A stretch of DNA of 64,000 nucleotides, taken from contig NZ_QYUQ01000002.1 of NCBI RefSeq assembly GCF_003590835.1, positions 3,596,001 to 3,660,000 of the forward strand. Reading direction: 5' to 3'. This document shows, in pieces, positions 10,236 through 18,734 of the stretch (position 1 is its first letter; every line of letters begins with the position of its first letter). The notes under the pieces are model-generated. The model made no database searches, was not told the origin of the DNA, and was given only the letters and a program-made list of their open reading frames with translations. Source of the DNA: Noviherbaspirillum sedimenti. GTDB taxonomy: Bacteria > Pseudomonadota > Gammaproteobacteria > Burkholderiales > Burkholderiaceae_D. Made by a program: the position numbers and the translations under genes.

Positions 10236-11630
10236 ATGAGCCAGACTCCCGCTACCGTCCAGAAGCCGCAGGTCCAAGATCATACTGCGGGACAAACTCG
10301 TAGCGCGGCCAACGCCGGCGCGGGCGGCGAGGACGGCGCCAGGGTCAAGCGGCGCATTCGCGATGCTTTCCTGCAGCCGTCGGCCTGGACCCTGTTCTTC
10401 TTTGGCTTCGCTTCCGGCCTGCCCTTCCTGCTGGTGGCCGGCACCCTGGCTTACTGGCTGAAGGAAAACGGCATCGCGCTAAAGGAGATCACCATGATCG
10501 CCAGCGCGGGCCTGGCCTATTCCTTCAAGTTCCTGTGGGCGCCGCTGGTCGACCGCCTGCGGCTGCCGCTGCTCGGGCGGCTGGGTCAGCGCCGCAGCTG
10601 GCTGCTGCTGGCGCAGGTTGCGGTGATGGTCGGGCTGGGGGCGATGGCTTCAGTGACGCCGTCGCAACTGGGTCTGTTCATCGGCCTGACCCTGCTGGTG
10701 GCCTTTGCCGGGGCCACCCTGGATATCGCGGTGGATGCCTATCGCATCGAGATCGCGCCGGTCGAAGCGCAGGGGGCGCTGGTGGCAACCTATTCGCTGG
10801 GCTACCGGATTGCGCTGATCGTCTCCGGCGCACTGGCGCTGGTGCTGGCCGACCATACCGTCTGGCCCAACGTCTACCGCGCGATGGCCCTGTTCATGCT
10901 GGTGCCCATCGTCGCCAATCTGCTGGCGCGCGAGCCGGAAGTGCTGCGCGTGCATGCGCAAAGCTGGGCTCAGGGCATGCGCGAAGGCGTGGTCGAGCCG
11001 TTTGCCGACTTCTTCCGCCGCTTCGGCGGACGGGTGGGCCTGATGATCCTGCTCTTCATCCTGCTGTTCAAGATTTCCGACCAGGCGCTGGTGGGCGGCA
11101 TCATGGGACCGTTCTACCTGGACCAGGGCTTCACCAAGACGGAAATCGCCACGATTTCCAAGGTCTACGGCATCTGGGTGGGCATCGGCGGCGCCTTCCT
11201 CGGCGGTGTCGCGGTGGTGCGCTGGGGCGTGGAACGTGCGCTGCTGGCAGGCATCGTGCTGGGCGCGCTCTCCAATCTGCTGTACCTGTGGCTGATCGGC
11301 GCCAACGGCGACGTGGCCATGCTGACCCTGGTGATTTCCGGTGAAAACCTGGCGCAGGGCGTGCTGGGCACCACCGCCGTGGCCTACCTGTCGGCGCTGG
11401 TCAACCAGCGTTATACTGCCACCCAGTATGCGCTGTTCAGTTCGCTGATCACCCTGCCGGGCAAGGTGCTGGGCTTCTATTCCGGCCGCATCGTCGAGGC
11501 AGTGGGTTACGCGCCGTATTTCTGGATCACCACGCTGGCCATCGTGCCGGCCATCGGCCTGTATTACTGGCTGCGGCCACGCGTCAGGCTGGAATCGTCC
11601 GAGGAAAAACCTGATGCAAACTATGTCTAA
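10236..11630 (+). CDS. ampG: AmpG-family muropeptide MFS transporter
   Basis: 464 residues. A polar N-terminal extension of about 45 residues precedes an MFS domain with about 12 hydrophobic segments. Family marks include FFFGFASGLPFLLVAGTLAYWL, ASAGLAYSFKFLWAPLVDR and the DxxVDAYR-type loop LDIAVDAYRIE. AmpG proteins import GlcNAc-anhydromuropeptides for cell-wall recycling. It starts 9 bases after metW and overlaps the next gene by 17 bases. Role by family membership. Confidence 0.85.
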   Translation: MSQTPATVQKPQVQDHTAGQTRSAANAGAGGEDGARVKRRIRDAFLQPSAWTLFFFGFASGLPFLLVAGTLAYWLKENGIALKEITMIASAGLAYSFKFLWAPLVDRLRLPLLGRLGQRRSWLLLAQVAVMVGLGAMASVTPSQLGLFIGLTLLVAFAGATLDIAVDAYRIEIAPVEAQGALVATYSLGYRIALIVSGALALVLADHTVWPNVYRAMALFMLVPIVANLLAREPEVLRVHAQSWAQGMREGVVEPFADFFRRFGGRVGLMILLFILLFKISDQALVGGIMGPFYLDQGFTKTEIATISKVYGIWVGIGGAFLGGVAVVRWGVERALLAGIVLGALSNLLYLWLIGANGDVAMLTLVISGENLAQGVLGTTAVAYLSALVNQRYTATQYALFSSLITLPGKVLGFYSGRIVEAVGYAPYFWITTLAIVPAIGLYYWLRPRVRLESSEEKPDANYV

Positions 11631-12534
11631 ATGTCGCTTGCCTGGGCGTCTTGCCATTCTGCTGACGCTGGCGTGCGCGCTCGGCGCGGCGCAGGCGCAG
11701 GCGCGCGAGCCGGAAGCAGCGGGCGAGGGTGTCCAGGTCGGCAAGATGTCCTCGCTGCGCAATCTGGTGCCGCAAGAGCAGCTGGAAGCCAGCGCCGCCC
11801 AGCAATACACCGCCATGAAACAGCAGGCGCAGCAGCAAAACGCGCTGATGCCGGACAGCCACCCGCAAGTGCGACGCTTGCGCGCCATTGCCGACAAGCT
11901 GGTGCCGCATGCGGTGCGCTGGAATCCGCACGCGGCCGAGTGGAAGTGGGAAATCAACCTGATTGCCTCGAAGGACGTGAATGCCTTTTGCATGCCGGGC
12001 GGGAAAATCGCTTTTTACACAGGCTTGCTGGACGGCTTGCAGCTGACCGACGATGAAGCCGCAATCGTCATGGGGCACGAAATCGCCCACGCCCTGCGCG
12101 AGCACGGCCGCGAGCGCGCCGCCAAGTCAGGACTGGCCAACGCCGGCGCCAAGCTGGCCGGCATCGGCCTGGCCGCCATCCTCGGTATCGATGCCAATCT
12201 CACCACCGCCGCCACCGGCCTGGGGGCGAACCTGACCATGCTGAAGTTTTCGCGCGACGATGAATCCGAAGCCGATGTGGTCGGGCTGGATATCGCCGCC
12301 CGTGCCGGTTACGATCCGCGCGCCGGCGTCGCCTTGTGGCAAAAAATGGGAAAAAGCAGCCAGAACGCGCCGCCGCAATGGCTTTCTTCGCATCCGGCCG
12401 GCCAGAACCGCATCGTCGAGATGCGCAAACAACTGCCGGCAGTGATGCCGCTGTATGCCAGGACGAAGGGCGTGCCGCAGAAATCTTTGCCGCCCTACCG
12501 CAGCAACGTCAAGGATATCGCGCCGATATCCTGA
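11614..12534 (+). CDS. M48-family periplasmic zinc metalloprotease (LoiP/BepA-like)
   Basis: 306 residues with an N-terminal signal peptide ending near AQAQA. The zinc motif HEIAHALREHGRE lies near residue 155, the third ligand glutamate in DDESEADVVGLDIAARAG near 215. Such proteases act in the periplasm on misassembled envelope proteins. ATG 11614 has GAGGA eight bases upstream, and overlaps ampG. The last few codons overlap the first bases with HD-GYP homology, so the C terminus (SNVKDIAPIS) may have been formed by the same rearrangement. Confidence 0.88.
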   Translation: MQTMSKCRLPGRLAILLTLACALGAAQAQAREPEAAGEGVQVGKMSSLRNLVPQEQLEASAAQQYTAMKQQAQQQNALMPDSHPQVRRLRAIADKLVPHAVRWNPHAAEWKWEINLIASKDVNAFCMPGGKIAFYTGLLDGLQLTDDEAAIVMGHEIAHALREHGRERAAKSGLANAGAKLAGIGLAAILGIDANLTTAATGLGANLTMLKFSRDDESEADVVGLDIAARAGYDPRAGVALWQKMGKSSQNAPPQWLSSHPAGQNRIVEMRKQLPAVMPLYARTKGVPQKSLPPYRSNVKDIAPIS

Positions 12535-12920
12535 CCAAGCCGGCGCGCCTGAACGCGGCCGAATTCGCCCTGGTCAAGCAGCACCCGCTGGTCGGCTACA
12601 ACATTCTCAAGACCATCGACTTTCCCTGGCCGATCGCCGATATCGTGGTGCAGCACCATGAGTCGCTGGATGGCAGCGGCTACCCGTTCGGCTTGAAAGG
12701 CGAGCAGATCCTGGCGGAGTCCAGGATCCTGACCGTGGCCGATATTGTCGAATCGATGTCATCGGACCGGCCTTATCGTGCGGCGCTGGGCATCGACGCC
12801 GCGATCGCGGAAATTACCCACCTGCGCGGCAGCAAGCTCGATGCCGACGTCGTCGATGCGTGCGTGCGGGTCTTGCAGCGTGGTGAATTCTCGCCCAATC
12901 TCCTGCAATTGCAACCGTAA
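12522..12920 (+). pseudogene. HD-GYP domain C-terminal fragment
   Basis: About 132 codons match the second half of a c-di-GMP phosphodiesterase HD-GYP domain: KPARLNAAEFALVKQHPLVG, then HHESLDGSGYPFGLKG (the HHxxxDGxGYP hallmark) and VADIVESMSSDRPYRAALG. The first half, including the HD metal ligands, and any sensor region are missing; the frame runs back into the M48 gene in a different frame and has no plausible start. It is a remnant at the left edge of the accessory block. Confidence 0.85.
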
Positions 12921-13317
12921 CAGGGCTGAAGGAAATCGAGAAATATCGAAATGCCAGTAACATGATGAGTCACAAAACCTGCGCGGACCCCAGCCTGGCT
13001 GTGGTCGTGCCGGTATCGTGGCGCACGGGCAAGCAACTCTCAACTCTCCTTTGACGACCGCTGGGGCGCCTGTCGGACGCCATCGGCCGCTTCCGTGTGA
13101 TTGTGATTGGCCCTCGTGCTGATTGTCTTCGGTTTGCTGATGACCGCGGGTGCACTGGCGTTGAATGAAGCGCATCCGGCGCACAACAAGCGCATCGCAG
13201 CCGTCACGGCCTCGCCGACGCCATCCTGGTGTTTTGTGGGGTGATGGCGTGTGTGTTGCTTGCTCTGTCGTGGCAATCTCGCATGCATATGCGACAAATG
13301 CGCCAAGGAGTAACCCC
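12921..13317 (+). other. Gene-poor stretch with a decayed two-helix membrane protein
   Basis: No intact gene. Between about 13100 and 13317, two hydrophobic segments can be read only by changing frame: LALVLIVFGLLMTAGALAL followed by NEAHPAHNKRIAAVT, then in another frame LADAILVFCGVMACVLLALSW with a basic tail RMHMRQMR. This looks like a small inner-membrane protein with at least one frameshift. Nothing recognisable lies in 12921-13090. Confidence 0.4.
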
Positions 13318-14055
13318 ATGCGTAGTGTTCCTCAGAATGTCATCAAACACAAGGTCGGCCTGCTGAATCTGGCAGCCGAGCTTGGCAACGTATCCCGCGC
13401 CTGCAAGGTAATGGGCTTTTCCCGCGACACCTTCTATGTCGGCACCATCAAGGGTGTGGGACGCATCTATCAACAGACCTTTGTCGACACCTATTCGAAA
13501 TGGGCTGCTGCCAAGCTATACACCGCCAAGACGCCCATTACGGCAGCGGACTTGTTGAATGACCGGGTCTTGCCGTTCTTTGCTGAACAGGGCATGGGTG
13601 TGATCCTGATGCTGACCGATCGCGGCACGGAATACTACTGCGGCAGGCCGGAATCGCATGACTACCAGCTGTACCTGGCCTTGAATGAGATTGAGCATAC
13701 CAAGACCAAAGTGCGCCATCCGCAAACCAATGGCATTTGCGAGCGCTTCCACAAGACGATTCTGCAGGAGTTTTACCAGGTCGCCTTCCGCCGCAAAATC
13801 TACCGGAGCATCGAAGAGCTGTAAACCGATCTGGATGAATGGCTGAACTATTACAACCTGGAGCGTACCCACCAGGGCAAGATGTGCTGCGGCCGCACAC
13901 CGATGCAAACCTTGATTGCCGGGAAGGAGGAGGCGTGGAAAGCCGCGATGAAAACTCTCATTTTTCATGCCGAAATCCAGCCGCATCCACTCCGCTTTCG
14001 GCAGGTAGTGCCGCCGGATTTGTATACGGCGACGTCTTTAATAGGAAATAAATAG
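13318..14055 (+). mobile_element. IS481-family transposase remnant (internal deletion, in-frame stop)
   Basis: The frame starts at ATG 13318 behind AAGGAG. The N-terminal HTH (LAAELGNVSRACKVMGFSRD) is joined at residue 40 directly to the catalytic core (DTFYVGTIKGVGRIYQQTF), so about 100 residues normally lying between are gone. The join falls on DTFY, a tetrapeptide present at both places in intact relatives, which suggests recombination between short repeats. D (TDRGTEYY) and E (NGICERFH) residues remain. TAA at 13822-13824 interrupts the frame in EEL-stop-TDLDEWLNYY; the frame then reads on to TAG 14053-14055. Non-functional. Terminal inverted repeats were not resolved. Confidence 0.85.
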
Positions 14056-14114
14056 CCTATTTGCGCCTCCCGCCATCTGGACTTCGCGTCATTTTTCCCT
14101 TCTTTAATGCGCTA

Positions 14115-14131
14115 TGCACAGAAACTGTGCC
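14115..14131 (+). promoter_or_regulatory. Likely NtrC binding site
   Basis: TGCACAGAAACTGTGCC fits the 17-bp NtrC dyad TGCACC-N5-GGTGCA (TGCAC and GTGC half-sites correctly spaced). Its centre is about 83 bases upstream of the start expected from the sigma-54 promoter at 14180-14195. Confidence 0.6.
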
Positions 14132-14179
14132 TGACGTCCAAAAAAATGCATCAAATATGTCCAAATAAAGCATATGCGC

Positions 14180-14195
14180 TGGCATGCCATTTGCT
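14180..14195 (+). promoter_or_regulatory. sigma-54 promoter of the nrtA-like/flavoprotein operon
   Basis: TGGCATGCCATTTGCT has GG (14181-14182) and GC (14193-14194) ten bases apart and matches TGGCACG-N4-TTGCW with one mismatch. With the NtrC-like site upstream it makes a nitrogen-limitation promoter, as is usual for nitrate assimilation operons. Because the first gene behind it is broken, it would now drive the flavoprotein/multiheme genes. Confidence 0.7.
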
Positions 14196-14276
14196 CATAT
14201 TGGCGGGTGGCAACGGTGGTGCGACACCGAGTCACGCTGATTCGACTCGCCGCATAACGCTAACCAAGGGGCAGGG

Positions 14277-14661
14277 ATGACAGAAAATACATTTGGCAGG
14301 CTGGCCACCGGGGACGCATGCGCTGCTGCCGCCGACAAACCGGAAAAGGAAGAGGTCAAGGCCGGCTTCATGCCGCTGACCGGTCGCGTTTCGGTCGTCA
14401 TGGCGGCAATCCTTGGGTTCGACAAAAAGTACGGTCAACACTTCGCTCAATGTGATCAGCGCGCGTATTCTCGGTCACTACAGCAACGGGATGGAGACAA
14501 GCCGCGCAGATCCGCATTGCGTGAGATTCCATCAGGACGGCGCGGTGAATTTGCCCTGGCTTTCCGATGGCATGTGGTTTCTGGCGCAGCACAAGCGTTG
14601 GGGTTTGTTAAGGGAGCATCCCGGCATCCGGGGACCACTCCGGTTTGGCCTCACAAGATAG
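14277..14661 (+). pseudogene. nrtA/nasF-like nitrate binding-protein gene, doubly deleted
   Basis: The 5' part (ATG 14277) encodes KPEKEEVKAGFMPLTGRVS and ILGFDKKYG, the N terminus of a NrtA/CmpA-family binding protein. At about 14430 the reading shifts frame to the C-terminal part of the same family: SARILGHYSNG, VRFHQDGAVNLPWLSDGMWF and LAQHKRWGLLREHP. About 300 residues between are deleted. After REHP the homology stops again, 60 bases before the flavoprotein. It differs from the intact binding protein at 26449, so it is a separate paralogue, probably from a lost nitrate-assimilation operon. Confidence 0.75.
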
Positions 14662-14683
14662 TTGTCCGCCGAGGGGGGCAGGC

Positions 14684-16666
14684 GTGTCAGTGATGCTGCA
14701 ATCAATTCTGCAAGTCGAACCTGCCGAAGCGCCGCTCGTCGTGATCGGTACCGGCCCGGTCGGCGTGCGCTTTGCGCAGGATCTGCATCGGCGCGATCCG
14801 TCAATTCCGCTTGTGATCTATGGCGACGAGCCGTGGGAGCCGTATAACCGCGTGCGCCTGTCGTCGTTCCTGGCCGGTGAGGCCGACTGGGCGGCACTGA
14901 CGCAGGGACTGGCGCTGCCGCAGGGTCCCGGAATCGAAGCGCGACTCAATTGCGCTGTGCTGCAGATCAATTGCGCCAAGCAGGAAATCGAGGATTCGGC
15001 AGGGCGCACCCAGCGCTATTCCCGCCTGGTGCTGGCTACCGGATCGCGCCCGCGGATTCCCGACGTGCCGGGCATCGGCCAAGCCAACGTTTACGTATTC
15101 CGTGACATGGACGATACCCAGCGGCTGTTCGCGCGCCGTATCCGCAGCCGTCGCACGGTGGTGCTGGGCGGCGGCCTGCTCGGGCTGGAGGCGGCGCGTG
15201 CGATGCAACGCTTCAACACCGAGGTGCTGGTCATCGAAAACAGTGACCGGTTGATGATGCAGCAACTGGACCAAAAAGCGTCGGACCTGTTGCGCGCGCA
15301 TGTCGAGGCGAGCGGGCTCAGGGTATTGACAGGCGCAGCCGTCAAGCGCGTGCACGGCGCAGGCGCGGTTACCGGCATCAGCCTGCGCGGAGGCGATGCC
15401 GTCGAGTGCGATACCGTCGTGATTGCCGCCGGCATCAGGCCAAACACCGACCTGGCGCTGCGGGCCGGCCTGAGCATTGGGCGCGGCATTCGCGTCAACG
15501 ACCGCATGCAGACATCCGACCCGTATATTTATGCGATTGGCGAATGCGCCGAGCACCGCGACCGGGTGTACGGGATCGTCGCTCCCGGCCTGGAACAGGC
15601 GGCAGTCGCCGTGCATGCACTATGCGGCGGCGACGCCAGCTATGCCGGTTCGCTCCAGGCGACTCGTCTGAAGGTGCTCGACATGCCTGTGTTTAGCATG
15701 GGCCGCGTCGGCGAGCGCGACGGTATCGGCATGGCGAGCACGGCAGCTTACGAAGACAGGAACGCCAGCATCTACCGCAAGGTATTTGTCGAGCGCGGGC
15801 GTCTGATCGGCGCGATGGCAGTCGGCGAGTGCGAGGACCTGCGCCGGCTGCAGGAAGCGGTGACCGGCAATCGCAGGATCCTGCCGTGGCAGTTGTGGCG
15901 CTTCCGCCGCACCGGCTCGCTATGGCAGGAAGAAGAAACAAGCAGCGTGGTCAACTGGCCGGCAAGTGCAGTCGTCTGCAACTGCACCGGCGTCACGCGC
16001 GGTCAGCTGGGCGAAGCGGTGGCCGCCGGATGCCGTTCGGTCGAACAGCTGGCGGCCTGCACGCGTGCCTCTACCGTATGCGGTTCGTGCAAGCCATTGC
16101 TGGCCGAACTGGCCGGTGGCGCAGCGGTGCGCGAACCGGTGCGCGCGCATCGCCCGTTGTTGGGTGGCGCCGCTGCGGCACTGGCGTTTGCGTTGCTGAT
16201 GCTGGCCGCGCCCGCCATCCCGTTTGCCGACACGGTGCAGCTGCAGTGGCGCTGGGACGACCTGTGGCTGGTCAGCCTGTACAAGCAGGTCAGCGGATTT
16301 TCCGTGCTCGGATTGACGGTGCTCGGCTTGCTGCTCACTTTCCGCAAGCGCTGGTCGCGCATCAGTTTCGGCGATTTCGCCATATGGCGCGTGCTGCACG
16401 TGGTGCTCGGATTGAGCGCACTGGCAGCACTGTATGTGCATACGGGAGGCAGACTGGGCAACCAGCTCAATTTCCTGTTGATGGCCAGCTTTTCCGGCCT
16501 GATTCTAGCCGGCGGCGTTGCCGGACTGATGATCGCGCAGGAGCATCACCTGCCGCCGGCGCTGGTACGGCGCTGGCGCGACAACAGCACCTGGATACAC
16601 ATCCTGCTGTTCTGGCCAGTACCCGTGTTGCTCGGGTTTCACATTTTCAAAACTTATTATTTTTAA
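14684..16666 (+). CDS. NirB-like FAD/NAD(P)H oxidoreductase fused to [2Fe-2S] BFD domain and di-heme ferric-reductase-like membrane domain
   Basis: 660 residues from GTG 14684 (GAGGGGGG five bases upstream). Residues 1-400 form a NirB/rubredoxin-reductase-type flavoprotein: FAD loop VIGTGPVGVRFAQDL near 17, NAD(P) loop VVLGGGLLGLEAARAM near 160, and FAD segment IYAIGECAEH near 285. Residues 425-475 form a BFD-type [2Fe-2S] domain (VCNCTG...STVCGSCKPLL). The siroheme sulfite/nitrite reductase domain of true NirB is absent. Residues 485-660 hold about five membrane helices; two carry H-x13-H exactly (VLHVV...YVHTG and WIHILL...GFHIF), the spacing of bis-heme b ferric-reductase/NOX proteins. Likely moves electrons from cytosolic NAD(P)H across the membrane to the multiheme cytochrome encoded 12 bases downstream. 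No named family is claimed for the fusion. Confidence 0.85.
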   Translation: MSVMLQSILQVEPAEAPLVVIGTGPVGVRFAQDLHRRDPSIPLVIYGDEPWEPYNRVRLSSFLAGEADWAALTQGLALPQGPGIEARLNCAVLQINCAKQEIEDSAGRTQRYSRLVLATGSRPRIPDVPGIGQANVYVFRDMDDTQRLFARRIRSRRTVVLGGGLLGLEAARAMQRFNTEVLVIENSDRLMMQQLDQKASDLLRAHVEASGLRVLTGAAVKRVHGAGAVTGISLRGGDAVECDTVVIAAGIRPNTDLALRAGLSIGRGIRVNDRMQTSDPYIYAIGECAEHRDRVYGIVAPGLEQAAVAVHALCGGDASYAGSLQATRLKVLDMPVFSMGRVGERDGIGMASTAAYEDRNASIYRKVFVERGRLIGAMAVGECEDLRRLQEAVTGNRRILPWQLWRFRRTGSLWQEEETSSVVNWPASAVVCNCTGVTRGQLGEAVAAGCRSVEQLAACTRASTVCGSCKPLLAELAGGAAVREPVRAHRPLLGGAAAALAFALLMLAAPAIPFADTVQLQWRWDDLWLVSLYKQVSGFSVLGLTVLGLLLTFRKRWSRISFGDFAIWRVLHVVLGLSALAALYVHTGGRLGNQLNFLLMASFSGLILAGGVAGLMIAQEHHLPPALVRRWRDNSTWIHILLFWPVPVLLGFHIFKTYYF

Positions 16667-16678
16667 AGCCTACTCGCG

Positions 16679-18100
16679 ATGGCAAAGAAAAACCGCAGGG
16701 TACTGTGGATCTACTGGGGAGTGTTGAGCGTGGCGATGGTGGCATATTTTGCGACGGGCCTGTTCTACAAGGAAGCGGCGACGAATCCACTGCTGGCACC
16801 GGCGCGCGCGGCTTTCCTGCCAGGCCAGACCACGCACGGCCATTACCAGATCGAGCTGGCCTGCGAAAGCTGCCACAGCAAGTCGTTTGCCGGCCAGGAA
16901 GCAATCCAGGAGGCGTGCGTCAAGTGCCACGAGAGCGATCTGAAGGAAGCCAAGGACTCGCATCCGGCCAGCAAATTCGACGATCCGCGCAATGCCGACC
17001 GGCTTGAAAAGATCGATGCGCGGATGTGCGTCACCTGTCACGTCGAGCATAAGCCGGGCCTGGCGCTGGCGATGGGCGTCACGCAGCCGCAGGACGTCTG
17101 CTACAACTGCCACAGCGGCCCGGAGGAAATGCCGCAGGATCACAAGAATTTCAAGTTCGATGGCTGCACGGCGGCCGGCTGCCACAACTATCACGACAAT
17201 CGTGCGCTGTACGAAGACTTTTTGCTCAAGCACGCGCAGGACGCCAAGCTGAACGACAAGCCGCAGTTGCCGCAGCGCGAATTTGCCGCCGCAGTGCGCG
17301 AGATGAGCACCTACCCGGCGGCGAAGTATCCGTTCAAGGCACTGTCGGCAACCGAGCAGGATGCGCCGGCCGGCAAGCGCGGCAGCGCGTCGTTGCAGGC
17401 CGACTGGCTCGGCACCGCGCATGCGAAGGCAGGCGTTAATTGCAGCGGCTGTCATGCCTCGGACGGCAAGGACGGCACCATGAACTGGACCGACCGTCCG
17501 ACCGACCCGACGGCCTGCAAGGGTTGCCATGCCGCCGAGGACAAGGGATTTTTGGCCGGCAAGCATGGCATGCGGTTGGCGCAGGACTTGACGCCGATGA
17601 CGCCTGGCGACGCCCGCCTGCCGATGAAAGCCGATGCCGCCCACAAGGAACTCGGCTGCACATCCTGCCATTCCGCACATCGATTCGATACCAAGACGGC
17701 AGCGGTGGAGTCGTGCATGAGCTGCCACAACGACAAGCACACGCTGGCCTACAAGGAGTCGCCGCACTACGCGCTGTGGCAAAAGGAAATCGCCGGGCAG
17801 GCGCCGCCGGGTTCAGGCGTGACATGCGCCAGCTGCCACATGCCGCGCATGCGGATGTCAACCGAAGACGGCGCGCGCATCGTGGTGCAGCATAACCAGA
17901 ACGACACATTGCGGCCGAATCAAAAAATGATACGGGCAACCTGCATGAGTTGCCATGGACTCGGGTTCTCGATCGACGCGCTGGCAGATAAGAAACTGAT
18001 TGACAACAACTTCAAAGGCATGCCGGCGCAGCACGTGCCAAGCATCGACATGGCTGTGGCAAAGGATGCGGCAACGCGCAGCAAGCGAAACAAACCGTGA
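16679..18100 (+). CDS. Membrane-anchored multiheme cytochrome c (ten CxxCH plus one CX4CH)
   Basis: 473 residues. An uncleaved N-terminal helix (WIYWGVLSVAMVAYFATGLF) anchors a periplasmic domain. Heme sites in order are CESCH, CVKCH, CVTCH, CYNCH, CTAAGCH (CX4CH), CSGCH, CKGCH, CTSCH, CMSCH, CASCH and CMSCH. The last third, GVTCASCHMP followed by HNQND..LRP and CMSCHGLGF, resembles the C-terminal heme segment of the HAO / octaheme nitrite and tetrathionate reductase superfamily. No CxxCK catalytic heme of the NrfA kind is seen. It may be a terminal reductase (nitrite, hydroxylamine, NO or sulfur oxyanion) or only an electron carrier. Directly behind the flavoprotein gene. Confidence 0.85.
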   Translation: MAKKNRRVLWIYWGVLSVAMVAYFATGLFYKEAATNPLLAPARAAFLPGQTTHGHYQIELACESCHSKSFAGQEAIQEACVKCHESDLKEAKDSHPASKFDDPRNADRLEKIDARMCVTCHVEHKPGLALAMGVTQPQDVCYNCHSGPEEMPQDHKNFKFDGCTAAGCHNYHDNRALYEDFLLKHAQDAKLNDKPQLPQREFAAAVREMSTYPAAKYPFKALSATEQDAPAGKRGSASLQADWLGTAHAKAGVNCSGCHASDGKDGTMNWTDRPTDPTACKGCHAAEDKGFLAGKHGMRLAQDLTPMTPGDARLPMKADAAHKELGCTSCHSAHRFDTKTAAVESCMSCHNDKHTLAYKESPHYALWQKEIAGQAPPGSGVTCASCHMPRMRMSTEDGARIVVQHNQNDTLRPNQKMIRATCMSCHGLGFSIDALADKKLIDNNFKGMPAQHVPSIDMAVAKDAATRSKRNKP

Positions 18101-18154
18101 TGGCGCGCCGTCCGTGAGTGTGTGGTGTTTTTTTCAACCGTAAAGGAGATGGAA

Positions 18155-18730
18155 ATGAAACGAAGTGCGCATTTGAAAGCAAGCAGTCTGGCAATCGGCG
18201 CGGTGCTGGCCGCCGCCGCGTGTTCCGCGCAGGCATCCGGCATCAGTCCAAAGGAAATGGCCGATGCCCTGCACGCCGTGATGGCGGCCGACCGGACCGT
18301 GTATACCCGTTTGATCGTCAACCGCCTGCAAAACGAGGAAAAGGTGATCAAGGCGAGCGAACACTGGAAGGATGACAAGGCGCTGGTGCTGCCGGCGCAG
18401 ATGTTCCGTTTCGGTGCCGAAGAGGTGGCCAAGAGCAAGCCGAATTTCAGCTATACGCTGCTGTCGCTATGGCCGTTGAACAAGCAGAATTCGGCGAAGA
18501 CGCCGGTGGAAAAGGAAGGACTGGACTTCGTCGCCAAGAACCCCGGGAAGAACTTCTACAAGGAAGAAACGCTCGGCAAGAAAACCTACTTCACGGCGGT
18601 GTATGCCGATACGGCGATTGCGCCGGCCTGCGTCACTTGTCACAACGACCACAAGGACAGCCCGCGTACCGATTTCAAGATCGGCGACGTGATGGGCGGC
18701 GTGGTGCTGCGCATCCCGATCAGCAAGTAA
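18155..18730 (+). CDS. DUF3365 (Tll0287-like) monoheme c-type protein
   Basis: 191 residues with a signal peptide ending near SAQASG. ATG 18155 follows AAAGGAGA with six bases between. The DUF3365 fold is suggested by FRFGAEEVAKSKPNFSYTLLS-like text and the single heme site ACVTCHNDHKDSPRTDFKIGDVMGG near the C terminus. These proteins have a PAS-like fold with covalently bound heme and are seen as periplasmic redox or gas sensors and carriers. Its place between two cytochrome c genes argues for a role with them. Exact role unknown. Confidence 0.8.
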   Translation: MKRSAHLKASSLAIGAVLAAAACSAQASGISPKEMADALHAVMAADRTVYTRLIVNRLQNEEKVIKASEHWKDDKALVLPAQMFRFGAEEVAKSKPNFSYTLLSLWPLNKQNSAKTPVEKEGLDFVAKNPGKNFYKEETLGKKTYFTAVYADTAIAPACVTCHNDHKDSPRTDFKIGDVMGGVVLRIPISK

Positions 18731-18734
18731 GCCG

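Noticed and set aside
14684..16666. Assimilatory nitrite reductase large subunit (nirB)
   Set aside because: The flavoprotein and BFD parts fit, but the siroheme/[4Fe-4S] reductase domain is absent and a di-heme membrane domain takes its place.
16679..18100. NrfA-type pentaheme nitrite reductase
   Set aside because: There are eleven heme sites, no CxxCK site, and a membrane anchor; it does not fit NrfA.
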